This document shows positions 50,971 to 63,481 of a stretch of DNA of 64,000 nt, piece after piece. This DNA comes from Ficedula albicollis (taxonomy: Eukaryota > Chordata > Aves > Passeriformes > Muscicapidae): assembly GCF_000247815.1 (NCBI RefSeq), contig NC_021692.1, positions 319,108 through 383,107 on the forward strand, given 5' to 3'. The translations under genes and the position numbers were made by a program. The notes beneath the pieces are model-generated. The model ran no database searches and was not told the origin of the DNA. It saw only the letters and a program-made list of their open reading frames with translations. Numbering within the stretch: the stretch's first letter is position 1; each line of letters opens with the position of its first letter.

Positions 50971-51054
50971 TTCTTAAGGGGGATCTGCTTGGCTCTCATT
51001 TGGCTGTGCAGAAAAATTCTGGAAAAGCATCTGATTCAGCAGTGTAATTTTCCT

Positions 51055-51385
51055 GGAGAAAAGGAGGCTCAGGGGGGAACCTTCTGGCTCTCCAGAACTT
51101 CTTGACAGGAGGGGACAGCCAAGGGGGGGGTCAGACTCTGTTCCCAGGGAACAAGGGACAGGATGAGAGGAAACCAGAGGAAGTTCAGGTTGGATACTGG
51201 GAAAATTCGCTGAAAGGGTGATCAGGCATTGGCACAGGCTGCTCAGGGCAGTGGTGGAGTCCCCAGTTCTGGAAGTGTTCAAAAAATGTGTGGATGTGGC
51301 ACTTGGGGAGACAGTTAATGGTGAACACAGCAGTCCATGATCTTGGAGAATTCTTCCAACCTTAATGATTCCATTATTCTAATGT
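51055..51385 (+). mobile_element. CR1 LINE 3' fragment (same subfamily as 63655)
   Basis: Sense: CTGTTCCCAGGGAACAAGGG, CAGGTTGGATACTGGGAAAA, ATTGGCACAGGCTGCTCAGG, AAGTGTTCAAAAAATGTGTG, then a degraded CTTCCAACCTTAATGATTCC tail. Block order matches 63655-63975. Confidence 0.87.
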
Positions 51386-51899
51386 TTAGGATCATTGGGT
51401 TATATTCAGATCTGCCTTGGCAGCTGCCTCTGGGGTTACTGTGTCCCACAGTCCTGTGCAGGGATGTGCTTAGAGAATCTACACCAGAAGCATTTTATGG
51501 GTCAGCCTTCCCCTGGCTGACAGCTTAATCCTCCATCTCCTATCCATCCATGCCTGCAGGATCCTGGCCTTTTGATTACACCTTCCTGACAGCAGTTTTC
51601 CTCTGATGCCACGTGACAGCTTACAGGTGCATGGGTGCCTACCCTTGCCCTCAGGAGCCTTGGGAGCAGAGGCTTGTCTGTTCCCTCGTTTCTGCTAGGA
51701 ACTGCCTAGGGATAGGTCTGAGAGCATCCAGCTGCTGCAGTTGCTTTCTTTCCCAATCAGCTCATCCCCTGAAAGGAATTTAGGGCTGGATTTGGAGTTT
51801 TAAAAAGCAAAATGAAAGGTTTGAGAGGAGGGACTGAGTAATGGGAAGTTGCTGTGTCATGAGGAGGGAACAGCTTAAAAGCTGATTTCACCAGGAACT

Positions 51900-52160
51900 G
51901 TAGTGATGGGATAAGGAGTTATGGGTTCAAATTGAAAGAGGAGAAATTTAGGTTAGATAAATAGAAGAAATTCCACTATGTGAGGGTGATGTGGCCCTGG
52001 CAAAGGTTACTGTGTCTTCCCCATCCCGGGAAGTGTCCAGTGCCAGGTTGGATGTGGCTTGGAGCAACCTGGGAGAGTGGAAGGTGTCCCTGCCCATGGT
52101 AGGGAGTGAACCTGGGTGATCTTTAAGGTCCCTTCCAACCCAACCAATTCCATTATTTCC
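51900..52160 (+). mobile_element. CR1 LINE 3' fragment
   Basis: Sense: GAGAAATTTAGGTTAGATAA, AGGTTGGATGTGGCTTGGAG, GGTGTCCCTGCCCATGGTAG, ATCTTTAAGGTCCCTTCCAA. The terminal ATTCCATTATTT stretch is degraded. Confidence 0.88.
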
Positions 52161-54269
52161 TTTCCCATTGTCCTGCTGTTTTGGAAACCTCAGTGGTTTC
52201 TTGACCCACAGACCTCCCAGGCAGCCAGAAGTGGCTTCTCCAAGAGCATCACCCCAGCTTTGGTAGCAGGGTAACGAAGGTCTTACCTGGGCATGTTGGA
52301 TGTGATTTATTCGCACACATGGCTGGTGCCTGGGGAAGTGCAGCTCCTCTTAAACAGCAACAGGGAAATGCAGGTTTTCTTTCCCTGCTTTATACGCCTA
52401 TGAATCACCTGTAAATGTGCATTTACACATTATAGGATCTTTACAAACACACTCTGATTGCTCTGACTCTGTGTTTTGATCACTTGATACTTGTTTTAAG
52501 AAATAAGGGAATGATGTCTTGGTGTAGAACTTAAGATGACAAAGAAAAATCCAGGTTTGCCTTTAACACATGGATGTAAAGAGCAGGAGCAACAAAATCC
52601 TCCATTCCCATGCCTTGGCTCTTTCCTTGGTCAGAAAGCAAAGAAAAGCTTAATCACTGCTGAGAGCAGCACAGCTCCAGCAGAGATCTGTAGTAATTTC
52701 ATGGAATTTAGGAGGTGTTTTGCCCTATATCACATGGCACGAGCCAAGCTTCCTGGCATTGCCCTGCCTGGGTCGTTGGGGCTGTTTTTGGGGCCGAGCT
52801 GTTCTGAGCTGGCTGAGTGTGTGCACTGCTGGTGTAACACAGCTCTGCTTCCTATTTATTTGGTTCATTCTGGAGTTCAGGCCTCATCTAGAATACGTCC
52901 ATGGGATGTTGGCCCACCATATTCCTCTGTAACTCAGAGACCATTCTCCAGAACTCAGCTGGAGTCTCCAGAGCTCACCTTGTTGAGCCTTTTGCCCCCA
53001 CCTTTATATTTTAGGCTGTTTATAAGGTGCCTGCCCTGGGGTTGTGGCTAGATATCTGTGAGGAATCGCTTGGATCAGCAGGGTCTGTTGGAAGACAAAT
53101 AGGGTTCTTCAGGTTCCTGAGCATTGCCTGTTTCTTGCTGCCTAATGGGAGTTTCAATTAACATGGACAAGTACAATCATAAATAACCCTCCTAAAATTA
53201 ATGGAATTTTAAGGCTACATCGACACATTCCCCTCTGCCTCTCTGTGGCAATGCCATGATTTCCAGCTGAAGGGAGCTGATGAGGTGTATTGACTTTTTC
53301 ATTTCTTAGAATAGTCCATATATTTTGATAATAAAATGTGAATTGAAAACATATGGAAGTGGCTGGTGTTTTATGGAGAAAAGAGGACAAGTCAGCTGGC
53401 GAGAAGTTGTCTGTAGCTGAGCAAGAGATGCTCTCCTGGCACATTGTTCACCTTGTTACCTGAGCTGGTACAGGCATGACCCAGAGACCCTCTGTGGCTT
53501 GTTTTTTTTTTGTAATTCCTAATATTTCACAGCTTGGTTGAAACCTGGATTTCACCTTATTCAGGCTGTGCTGCGAACACTTCCGAGAGCATTAAAAGTA
53601 CACCTCAAAGTTCACAGTTACAGAAATACTCCATGCGTTGCCTCCAGACCCGTCCCCCGCCCACCAACACCCCGCTTCAAGGAAAATCTCAGCAGGATTA
53701 GACACAGTTTCTTCCACCCCAAACAACCTTTCTAGGTCTCAGCTGAAAATAGCCAGTTTGCCTGCATGCTGAGGTTGCTGTGGAGGGAGACAGAGATGAA
53801 CTAACAAAATCGGGTTGCCCTTAGAAACGCATTTGTATCGGGCAGGAGAATTGATTGGGGTTCTCTGGCGTTTGCTTGGCTGTGGATCTTGCCAGCCCCC
53901 AGGAGCTCTCTGCACGGGAGGAGACGTGTGGGGTGAGGCAAGGTCTGGGGTGATTTAGTGCAGGTGAGCTGTCTCAGTGCTGGTTAATTTAGAGATGTAA
54001 AACTGAGCCTGGAAGTAATGGACTCGAGCTAATTAGGTGCTTGTCTGCCGGTGGAACTATTGCAGCTGGTGCTCCCAATATTGCTGGTTTGTATTTGAAA
54101 GCATCATGGAATCAGTGGGATGCTGGGAATACAGTGGGAGTTTTTTTTCTGTTACCTTCTCCAAGCCCCCAGCTTTCCTTTGGCATTCCCGTTTGGCTTC
54201 ACTGTGAGGTTATCACACATGGACCAAAGACAGAAGGGAAAGGATGAGGGGAAATGGGTTTTTTATACA

Positions 54270-54545
54270 GGCACATATTGACAGGACAAAGAGGAATGGC
54301 TTCCCACTGCCAGAGGACAGGGATAGATGGGATACTGGACAGAAGCTCTTCCTTATGAGGTTGGGGAGACCTTGGCACAGGTTGCACAGAGCAGCAGTGG
54401 CTGCCTCACCCCTGGCTGAGTCCAAGGCCAGGTTGGATGGGGCTTGGAGCAACCTGGGGTAGTGGAAGGTGTCCCTGCCCATGGCAGGGGTGGGATTGGA
54501 TGAACTTTGAGGACCCTCAGAACCCAAACCAGTCTGGAATCCTGG
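54270..54545 (+). mobile_element. CR1 LINE 3' fragment
   Basis: Sense: GGAATGGCTTCCCACTGCCA, CAGGTTGGATGGGGCTTGGA, GCAACCTGGGGTAGTGGAAG, CCCATGGCAGGGGTGGGATT. It ends near CAGTCTGGAATCCTGGGG. Confidence 0.88.
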
Positions 54546-57380
54546 GGTGTTTTGTGGAATGGATATTTAAAGTGATGTAAGTTGGAGGATTTGGAGACGT
54601 GCTGGGGTATAAACAGGATGTGCACTGGCTTTGGCCGCTCAGACAGAAGGGCTGGGGTTGTGTTGGGTGGGCTCTGCCCCTGAACTTCAGTTGCGCACTT
54701 GGAGGTGCCAACACCCGCGTCCACAGATTCCCGAAACGTGTCGGGACTCCCAAAGGGGGAGGAGCAGGAATCTGAATAGTGGCAGGATGCTGGGGGCAGG
54801 AGAGGGACAGCACACTGTTCAGTGAGCATTTGGAGGTCACATTTGCCTTTCAGGCTGCAATTTGCAGCCCTGGAAAACTTGTTTTCCGACAGGCATTGAG
54901 GCTCATCAGGATTTGTGTGCCCTTTCTCTTTGGAAAGCTCTCCCTGTTCCCATTCAGCTCCGTGCAAGTGCAGCTCAGGGGACATTGTGTGGCAGACAGC
55001 AGGGAAAGGCAGTGTTTGGGGTTATCTGGAAGCTGATGCTGAGATTAATGATACATAATTAGGTAAAAAGCTCAAGATGTATTTCACGGCAAGTTTTGCT
55101 GGGATAAGCAGGGAAAGCCTCGCTGTGATATTTGGACCCAGACAGAGGTTGGGGAGGATGATTTAATGAGGCTCACTTAATCTCAGAGGGATGGACAGGA
55201 TGGTAACTTCCAGTTATCATCTCAGAGTTTGGTTGGGGAGCAAGGAACGAGTCCTGCTGTCAAAGATTTTGAACAAGGCAATAAAGGAGTGGTGAAACAT
55301 CAACAGTGTTTACGTGGGTGCATTTCTGGTACAAAAGGAGAAGATAAATATCTTATTTAAGGTTTTGTTCCAAGTATAAAATAGCCCATAAACAAGAATT
55401 TAAAGAGAGTTCAGTGATGCAGTTTAATACACAAAATACATGAAGGATTAAAGAGGTTGTTTGTACAAACACTTCATTGATCCACTTAAAATTTATGTGT
55501 CTGATAAATGGCAGTCGGGCTGTGAGCATTGACTACACATATGGCACTGAGGAGCTTTATACCAAGCCATAGAATGTTGGAACAAGCTTAATATTGGCTT
55601 TTGCCATCGGATCCTTCTGGGGATAAGTCGTTCTGGAAAGTGGCAGACGCTGGAGGTTTGCATCTCTTGATGGGGATGATGTACTGCTCCATTAAAAATC
55701 TCAGTACTTGTAAGCCATGAATCCCATTTTTTCCACTTTGCAAAAACTTTTTATTGTGATTCTTTGTTTTTAAAACATTTTACTTGCCAGAAATAGTCCT
55801 TAGATCAGAATTAAGTATTGGTGTAAAGTTGCCATAGGCTTTTAAGGAATTCCTCACTGCAGCTCTTAATGGTGACCATATTCATGAGTGCTCATGCCAG
55901 CAAAAAGTTATACTTGTGTTTCCCTGGTATAGTTACAATAAACACCAAACACCAGTGCCCCACTGGAGCTTGACCTGTGGTATAGTCAGGGCTCAGAATT
56001 GTGCTTTGTTTTGACATCCCATCACATTGTACAGGAGCAGTTGCATCCAGCTGAGAAAACGGAGATAAAAGCACTCTTTTCATACACAGGCCACCTCACT
56101 ACTTTGAGACTCAGCTGAAAGGCATGATCCCCTTGTTGGGAATCCACTAGCAAAAAAAACCCTGGACAGACAAAAAACCCACCCAAACACACCCTAAAAT
56201 GAAACACGATCTCTGCAAGGATGGGAGATGGGATATGTCATTGGATGGAGGCAGGGGAGTGGTTACGGATGTTTTCCAAAGTCCTTGAATTATGTTGATC
56301 TTGATTTTTGTACTATTAATTGTCTTTCATCTATTATAAGCAAGAGCATTTCAGCTGTGAAAGGTCAGGGCGCTTGAGTCCTGTAATCTGAAAACGTGGG
56401 GGTGGCAGGGAATGGGGGAAATCAGCATGGGCCTCTGTAATTAGGGGCTAGATTCTGCAGATTGAAGGAGGATTGAATTATTGTCACCTAGGCAACATCA
56501 ATCCTGCCTTTACCTAAGTTTGCGGTTACTTACTTTGTAACCTGAATTTTATTTTTCCTTGGAAGAAGTCAGTTTGGTTGTCATATTTCAGCATGGAGAG
56601 ATGACGACACTGTTTTGATCTTACATACTTTAATTTTTACCTGGTAATGTGTCACTTGGTGGAGTTTGCTTTGGGATTTTGTTGTTGTTTTGTCTTCTAA
56701 AGGCTGTAGTTTGCTTTGCCAGCATTCCTTCCTCGGGCTTCTGAAACCCGATCTGTCAAAAGAGGGATTGATTTTGAAGGGGAAATTGATTGCTGAAGTA
56801 GTTACTAAGTAAAGGGGTTCGTGGTGCTAAATTTGGGAGTAGTGAGATGAAAGCTGAGGGGAAACAAGCTGCAAAATTTCCTGCTGAGGAGTTTATGCTG
56901 CGATTTAATTCTTCTAGTAGGGAGCACGGATGCTTTCTGAGCTCATTCATTGCCATGCAGCTTTCCAAACCACTCTGTTCTGTGGGGGAGTTCATCTTTT
57001 TCCCTTATCCTTTCCTTTATAAGCTTGGCTGGATTATTATCCCATATCAGCTTGCTGAGAGGAGAATGATGCTGCCTCCCATGCCTTTTCTGTGCAGCAC
57101 AAAAACTGGGGAAGCAGGGAGACCACAGCCACGTTGAAGTGTTTGGGTACCAAACCCCACGGAATCGCTTGTGCTGCCTCTTTAAGAGCTCGAGCTCTGC
57201 CTGCGCAGGGATGGGCAGGAAGAGCTCCGAAGCCAGCCCGGCGTGGCACGGATGGGATGGGGCTGTGCTGGGATGGGGCCGCGATGGGATGTGGGCACGG
57301 GGGGATGTGGCTGTGATGGATGGGGCCGTGGGCTTTGCTGATGGATGCAGGGAGAGGATGCAGCGCTGAGCTGGCTCGCA

Positions 57381-58756
57381 GCCAGAGCTCTCTGGGGTCT
57401 CCCTGACAGCTCTCTGGGATCTTTCTGCCAGAACTCTCTGGGATCTCACTGCCAGAGCTCCCTGGATCTCACTGCTGGAGCTCTCTGGGATCTCACTGCC
57501 AGAGCTCCCTGGGATCTCACTGCCAGAGCTCTCCAGGATCTCTCTGCCAGAACTCTCTGGGATCTCACTGCCAGAGCTCCCTGGATCTCACTGCTGGAGC
57601 TCTCTGGGATCTCACTGCCAGAGCTCCCTGGATCTCACTGCTGGAGCTCTCTGGGATCTCACTGCCAGAGCTCCCTGGGATCTTTCTGCCAGAACTCTGG
57701 GGTCTCACTGCTGGAACTCTCCAGGATCTCACTGCCAGAGCTCTCTGGAATCTCTCTGCCAGAACTCTGGGATCTCACTGCCAGAACTCTGGGATCTCAC
57801 TGCCAGAGCTCCCTGGATCTCACTGCTGGAGCTCTCTGGGATCTCACTGCCAGAGCTCCCTGGATCTCACTGCTGGAGCTCTCTGGGATCTCACTGCCAG
57901 AGCTCCCTGGATCTCACTGCTGGAGCTCTCTGGGATCTCACTGCCAGAGCTCCCTGGATCTCACTGCTGGAGCTCTCTGGGATCTCACTGCCAGAGCTCC
58001 CTGGATCTCACTGCTGGAGCTCTCTGGGATCTCACTGCCAGAGCTCCCTGGATCTCACTGCTGGAGCTCTCTGGGATCTCACTGCCAGAGCTCCCTGGAT
58101 CTCACTGCTGGAGCTCTCTGGGATCTCACTGCCAGAGCTCCCTGGATCTCACTGCTGGAGCTCTCTGGGATCTCACTGCCAGAGCTCCCTGGATCTCACT
58201 GCTGGAGCTCTCTGGGATCTCACTGCCAGAGCTCCCTGGATCTCACTGCTGGAGCTCTCTGGGATCTCACTGCCAGAGCTCCCTGGATCTCACTGCTGGA
58301 GCTCTCTGGGATCTCACTGCCAGAGCTCCCTGGATCTCACTGCTGGAGCTCTCTGGGATCTCACTGCCAGAGCTCCCTGGATCTCACTGCTGGAGCTCTC
58401 TGGGATCTCACTGCCAGAGCTCCCTGGATCTCACTGCTGGAGCTCTCTGGGATCTCACTGCCAGAGCTCCCTGGATCTCACTGCTGGAGCTCTCTGGGAT
58501 CTCACTGCCAGAGCTCCCTGGATCTCACTGCTGGAGCTCTCTGGGATCTCACTGCCAGAGCTCCCTGGGATCTTTCTGCCAGAACTCTGGGGTCTCACTG
58601 CTGGAACTCTCCAGGATCTCACTGCCAGAGCTCTCTGGAATCTCTCTGCCAGAACTCTGGGATCTCACTGCCAGAACTCTGGGATCTCACTGCCAGAGCT
58701 CCCTGGATCTCACTGCCAGAACTCTCTGGGATCTCACTGCCAGAGCTTTCTGCCAG
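57381..58756. repeat. Minisatellite: 23/24-bp monomers in a 47-bp higher-order unit
   Basis: The basic unit is GATCTCACTGCCAGAGCTC plus C/TCTGG. Two variant monomers, one with CACTGCCAGAGCTCCCTG (23 bp) and one with CACTGCTGGAGCTCTCTGG (24 bp), alternate as a 47-bp pair. From 57811 to 58562 this pair is repeated exactly 16 times with no difference by eye. The flanks are irregular, and a 156-base variant block at 57671-57826 recurs at 58561-58716, 890 bases away. Unequal exchange or slippage explains this. It lies in the presumed EIF4G3 intron. The long open frame across it comes from repeat composition. Confidence 0.93.
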
Positions 58757-60980
58757 GTAGGACTGAGTGCACTGAACAAAAGGCTTGACCCCACGAGGGG
58801 AGGATGGTGGAGCTGGGAAGGATGGGGTGATGCCAGGAAAGTTCCAGCTGCTGTGACTGGCAGCTTTTCCCTTTGAACCTTTTTAGAGCCATGTGGTTTC
58901 CCAGCTGGCTCAATGAAGTGTTGCTGCTGTGGGGATGTTCACCTCCTGCATTTTAATTGTATGATGAATAGAGAAGAGGCTGCAGAGGAGAAACACGTTC
59001 CTGGAAAGCTCTCTGCCGTTACATCCTTGCATGCTTGGAGGGGTTTTATAGATTGCTTGCGCCAAAAAGCTGAAAGAAATGCTCAAATTTGATGTGGTTT
59101 CTTGCCCTTCTGTAATCTTGCTTGACAGTTTTTCCTTACGATTTTTAATGCACAGTTACAGTACAAGCAGGGGCACGTGGGGATTATATAACCCTGGGTA
59201 AACCGGTGGGAGACTGGCTCCGTTTCTGGGCAGGGATGAAAATCAGGTGTTCTGGAATGGTTTTTTTGAAGGTGTTTGCATAGGTGCCCGTGGGTGTTTT
59301 TTTCCTGGGAAAAGGTGCTTTCTCGGAGCTGTGAGCTGGAAGGGGAGGAGAGGCCAGCGGTGCTTGGGGTAAAACGGTTGCTAGTTGCTGAAATGAACTT
59401 AGGTGAGAAGCACCATTCGAGGGAAAATGAATCCATTTTGGGAGAAAATGGAATAATGTTCTTTCTGTCTTCCTACAATTCTCAGAGCAGAGAAACCTGT
59501 ACAAATTCGTGCTGGAAGGGCTGATTTTGGTGTGTGTTTCCAGGTCTGTAACAGCACATGGAAATCTCACAGAATCGCTGTTCTGTAATATGATTGGAAC
59601 AAGCAGAGAAATGTGATACGAGGAGGAGATTTCTGCAAGGGATTCCTGATGACTGTAATTTCACTCGGTGTTTGGCAGTGTCACTGATTGCTCCAGCAGC
59701 TCCAGGCTGGTTTTTTTTTCCTTAATCACTTTACAGAGCAGTCAGATATTCCCCTCTCCTCGGAGTGTGGCCATGGCTGCCTAATTAAGAGAGATCCTCC
59801 TCTTTTAGGGAGATTTTTGGTTTCCAGAAAAATTCTATGTGGTTTCCAGCCGGCGTTCCTTCTCCGACTGGATCTGTAATAGCTCCTGAAATTCCCTGGC
59901 TTGTAATCACTGCTGCAGCCAGATGGGGACTAGGTGGAACTCCCATTGCATCTGTGCCTGCATTTATGAATCTGCCAGAAGTATGTCACTTAGGTGAGAT
60001 TTTAAATATATATTTCATGAGTTAACGAGGAGAATCCAGTGCTGGTACTGCCAGAGTTGCCATCCTTCTCCTGGGTCCTGGCATGATGCTGATGAAGCAG
60101 GGAGAGCTCTGAGGAGTCATTCAGCCTGACATGAGCAAAGCAGAGGCTGCAGTTCTACTTTACCAACCTTAATGGTGCTTTAAGAGGTTCTTCTTGGATT
60201 TAACAGGGTCTCTCCTCCTTCATTGCTCTCCTCGTCTTTTCTCCCTGTGGAAGGAGCTCTGAAAACGGTGTGAGGTTTGGATTATCTTTGCTTCCACCCC
60301 CCACCCCTTCCCACCCTCCTGGATGATTTTGGAGCGTGGTTGCACAAATCAGTGACGTGTGTGGCAGGATATAGGGGAGGAGGGAGAGGAAGAGGGAGGA
60401 CACAGAATGCTCCTGAATTGGATCTCAGCATGGCAGGGCAGTAACACGAAAGAGCTGCCTGAATTACTCCAGGTGTCCTGGTCTTGTGGCTGTGGTGGAT
60501 CCAGTGCTGCAGTGAGGCTGGGCTGGCTGGACTTTACCTCCTGCACTTGCCTGAGTGTGCTGGGGCAGCCCGAGGGCAGCGATCCCAAGGCTTGTGCTGC
60601 ATTCTGGGACGTGCAGCCCCAGTGGCACCAAAATTTGTGTGTGAGAGCAGATGAGTGAATGCCCTGGGGGTGGTGTGGGTGTGGATGTGCATGTGGATGG
60701 GATGATGCTGCTGAATGAGGTTCTGCTTCCCACCTGCTTGCCCTGATCTGTTCACCTCCCTTGGTGGAGTATCCATGCTGTCACCTAACCCGTTCCTCGG
60801 AGAAGAGCGTCATCAGCACGAGTCGTGATGAACTTTGCTGTCACCCTGGCTCGCTTCTCCCACAGTCACAGCAGCTGTTATCCCAGGACAGGCTCCTTTG
60901 GCAGGTGGAAGGAGAGGGAAGTTGGTGATTCCCACTGGGGAGCAGGAACCAGTTCCAAGAAGCTTGGTGGGAGCCAGGAG

Positions 60981-61094
60981 CCTTTCCACTTGCCCAGCTC
61001 CTCTCAGGGAAGCTGGAATCTCTCCACTAGTCCAGCTCCTCTCCGGGAAGCAAGAACCTTTGCATTTGCTCAACTTCTTGCAGAGAGTCAGTCT
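60981..61094. repeat. 38-bp minisatellite, three copies
   Basis: Units start at 60981, 61019 and 61057. They share a (C/T)CTTTCCACT-like start, a CCAGCTCCTCTC core and GGGAAGC. The third is the most diverged. It is a local duplication in the intron. Confidence 0.65.
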
Positions 61095-63405
61095 GTGGAT
61101 GCCACAACTTGGATACTGGAAATAATCACTTTCTCCAGCCTTATTTCATTAAGGCTTACTGGAATTTAAGGTGTTTTGTTCCTGTCAGTCTTGTGTCCAG
61201 GTCAAATCCTTTGGCAAAAAGGACTTAAAAAGTTTCTTCTGGATGGGACAAGAATCATCCCTTTCTAGGAGAGATCTTAAACAGTGACTCCAGACTCTGC
61301 AAATCTAAGCTGCTCCTTCCTCCACGTAGCTCTTCCTGGGTGCAAAAAGAGTGGTTGCCCTGCTCAAAGGAGATTATTTCCTCCTGACTTATATAAGTTC
61401 TAAAATAAGAATATAAATCCCAACCTTGTCAAGGATGAAACCATTTTTCCAAACTCAGGAATGATCCCTTTTGAAGCACTGATTGCTTCAATGAATTGCC
61501 AGGAGTGCCTGGAGGGGGGAAATCTCAGCTGTGACACAAGGGGGGCAGCTCCATCCTGGGCCTCGGGCTGTCATCCCTGTCATAGGGATGTTCTGGGGGA
61601 GAGGGAATAGTGCTACAGCAGGAAATTCGAGTTTTCTTTCCATCTTCCACTGTGTTTTTACTCCTTCTCAGATTCTTGCTTTTCTGTTGTCGTTTTCCAA
61701 AACCTGGGGGTGAATGCAAGATCCTTGGGATGAAGGCTGGGAATAACTCTGTTGAAGTTTGTGACAAATCTTATTGCTGTTTGGCTAGATCAGGGTCTTA
61801 AATCCCATTTGGTTGTTAAAAACGTCTCTGCTCATCAAATGACACTGCTTGGGCCTGAGCTGGCAGATGAGCCTTAGAGCCTGCAAACGAATCTTTCCAT
61901 CGTTGAAAAAAGGCAAAAAGAGATGTGGGGTGAGTGACACCAGCCTGGGCAGCAGCAGGGCCGGATCCCTTCCTGCTTTCCTGCCCTGGGTGACAGACCA
62001 GGGCCTCCCTGCGAAGGTCAGGGCTGGGCTCTTCCCGGTATAATCCCATCAAGCAGCTTTTTATTGTGTCTGGTGCTCAAACATTGAATATATAACAAAA
62101 CTGAGAAGTTTTAGAGCAATTTCTGAGCCTGTTTGGTGAGGAGGAGCTTTTCAGTGATGAGTTCAGAGCCAGAGCAGAGCGAGATTGTAGATTTAACTCT
62201 GTGTGTTTCTGATGCTGTAAACTTGCCTCAGCACTGCTGGAGGAGGAGCTGATCCAGCTGGGATGTGCTGTGAGCAGTTGGCAGGGGCAGAGCAGATTGT
62301 GTCTGAACAGTCCTTACTTCAGCCTTAACTTTGGTCCATTTTAAGTGGAATCGTTGGGATTGTGGAGCTTGGGGTGGCTGTTGAGTTGTGTCATTGCTGG
62401 CAGGGTCTGTCCTGTCACTGTGATGTTGGTCCCTGCAAAGCTTTGGGCAACAGCATTAATCTGGGGATCAAACTTGGGGTGCAAAGAAATTTTGACTCAA
62501 ACTAATCTCAGAATTTAACTTAGCAATGTGTTTTTCCTTGTTAGAATAAAATTAAGAAGTGTTTTAATGACTTTATTTTCTTTTCAAGTGTCTCACCATG
62601 TTAACACATAAGATCTGTGTCCTTCCATGTATGCAAGAACCTCAGTCTATCCAGGTGTTTTCATTTCCCATGAGATTTTGGTGTGTAAAATACAAACAGC
62701 AAAAAGGTGAAATCCAATGATGGCATTTAGGAAAATTTTTCTGCAAGTGCCTTTTCCGTGACGGTGGGCATTGGGTATTGTCTAGATCTGTATGAGGCCA
62801 CAAAGGTACCCAGTCAAGCTTTTTTATTCTTGTGGATCCCTGTACCCCCTGTTTTATTCCACAAATAAACCAGATGCTGTTGTGGGAGGTTTTGTGCGTA
62901 GTTTTTTCCCTTTTTTTTCCCCCTTCTGTTTCCACAATGCCTTTACAATTAAGAAAACTCTTGCAATTGGCCTTTCAGTCACCGTACAGCAGCTCCTCAA
63001 AAGCTCCCATCCCTCTGACAGCCCTTTATTTTGGTGGGCGGATGAGGAAAGGAGTCACTGGGTGAAGAGAGGCAAACAAGGAAACAATTCCAGCAGAACG
63101 GCGTGGTTAGCAGAACAGGAGCTGCCTTTGTCCAGCAGCTGATCGCAGTATTTGTCTGCTGACTGCCGGGGCCTGTGCCTTCCAGGGTTCTTCCCTTTCA
63201 GATAAAAGCAGAGGCAGAGACGCTCTTGACAGGCCCGAGGTTTTGTGGATTATTGGTGAGGAGTTTGCTGTGGGAGCAGCTGCCCCTGGAGCCGGAGATC
63301 CCGAAGGATCCCAGCTGCCAGGCCGGGGCGGGGTGTTCCCGGGGCGTCCCCAGCTCAGCTCAGCCCTGCCTTCCACGCTGCTTTCCTTGACTCGCTGTGT
63401 TGCAG

Positions 63406-63481
63406 GATCCCCCGAGGCCCTGTCCAGCAGCCCCTGGAGGATCGGATCTTCACCCCGACCGTCTCGGCTGTGTACAGCACT
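63406..63481 (+). CDS. EIF4G3: EIF4G3 exon (N-terminal extension of eIF4G3)
   Basis: 76-base exon between a pyrimidine-rich acceptor (GTGTTGCAG) and a strong donor (GTGAGT). The frame starts after one base that completes a split codon and reads IPRGPVQQPLED then RIFTPTVSAVYST, ending in phase 0 with a following codon that would start GT. I recall this sequence from long N-terminal isoforms of human EIF4G3, upstream of its MNSQPQ start. eIF4G3 is a cytoplasmic scaffold binding eIF4E, eIF4A, eIF3 and PABP in cap-dependent initiation. The rest of the gene lies beyond the window. Position and strand fit the human order ECE1 then EIF4G3. A database search would settle the identity. Confidence 0.75.

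Noticed and set aside
52536..53051. 171-codon open frame in the presumed EIF4G3 intron
   Set aside because: No family resemblance or exon signals. Frames of this size occur by chance in 64 kb.
55300..56350. Possible processed pseudogene or 3' UTR-like block in the intron
   Set aside because: AT-rich sequence with a few AATAAA-like hexamers, but no reading frame or known gene could be recognised on either strand.
57381..58756. CRISPR array
   Set aside because: The units are head-to-tail with no unique spacers and lie in a vertebrate intron. It is a minisatellite.
57345..58760. 471-residue repetitive protein gene
   Set aside because: The open frame follows from a stop-free 47-bp repeat. There is no promoter, splice or homology support.
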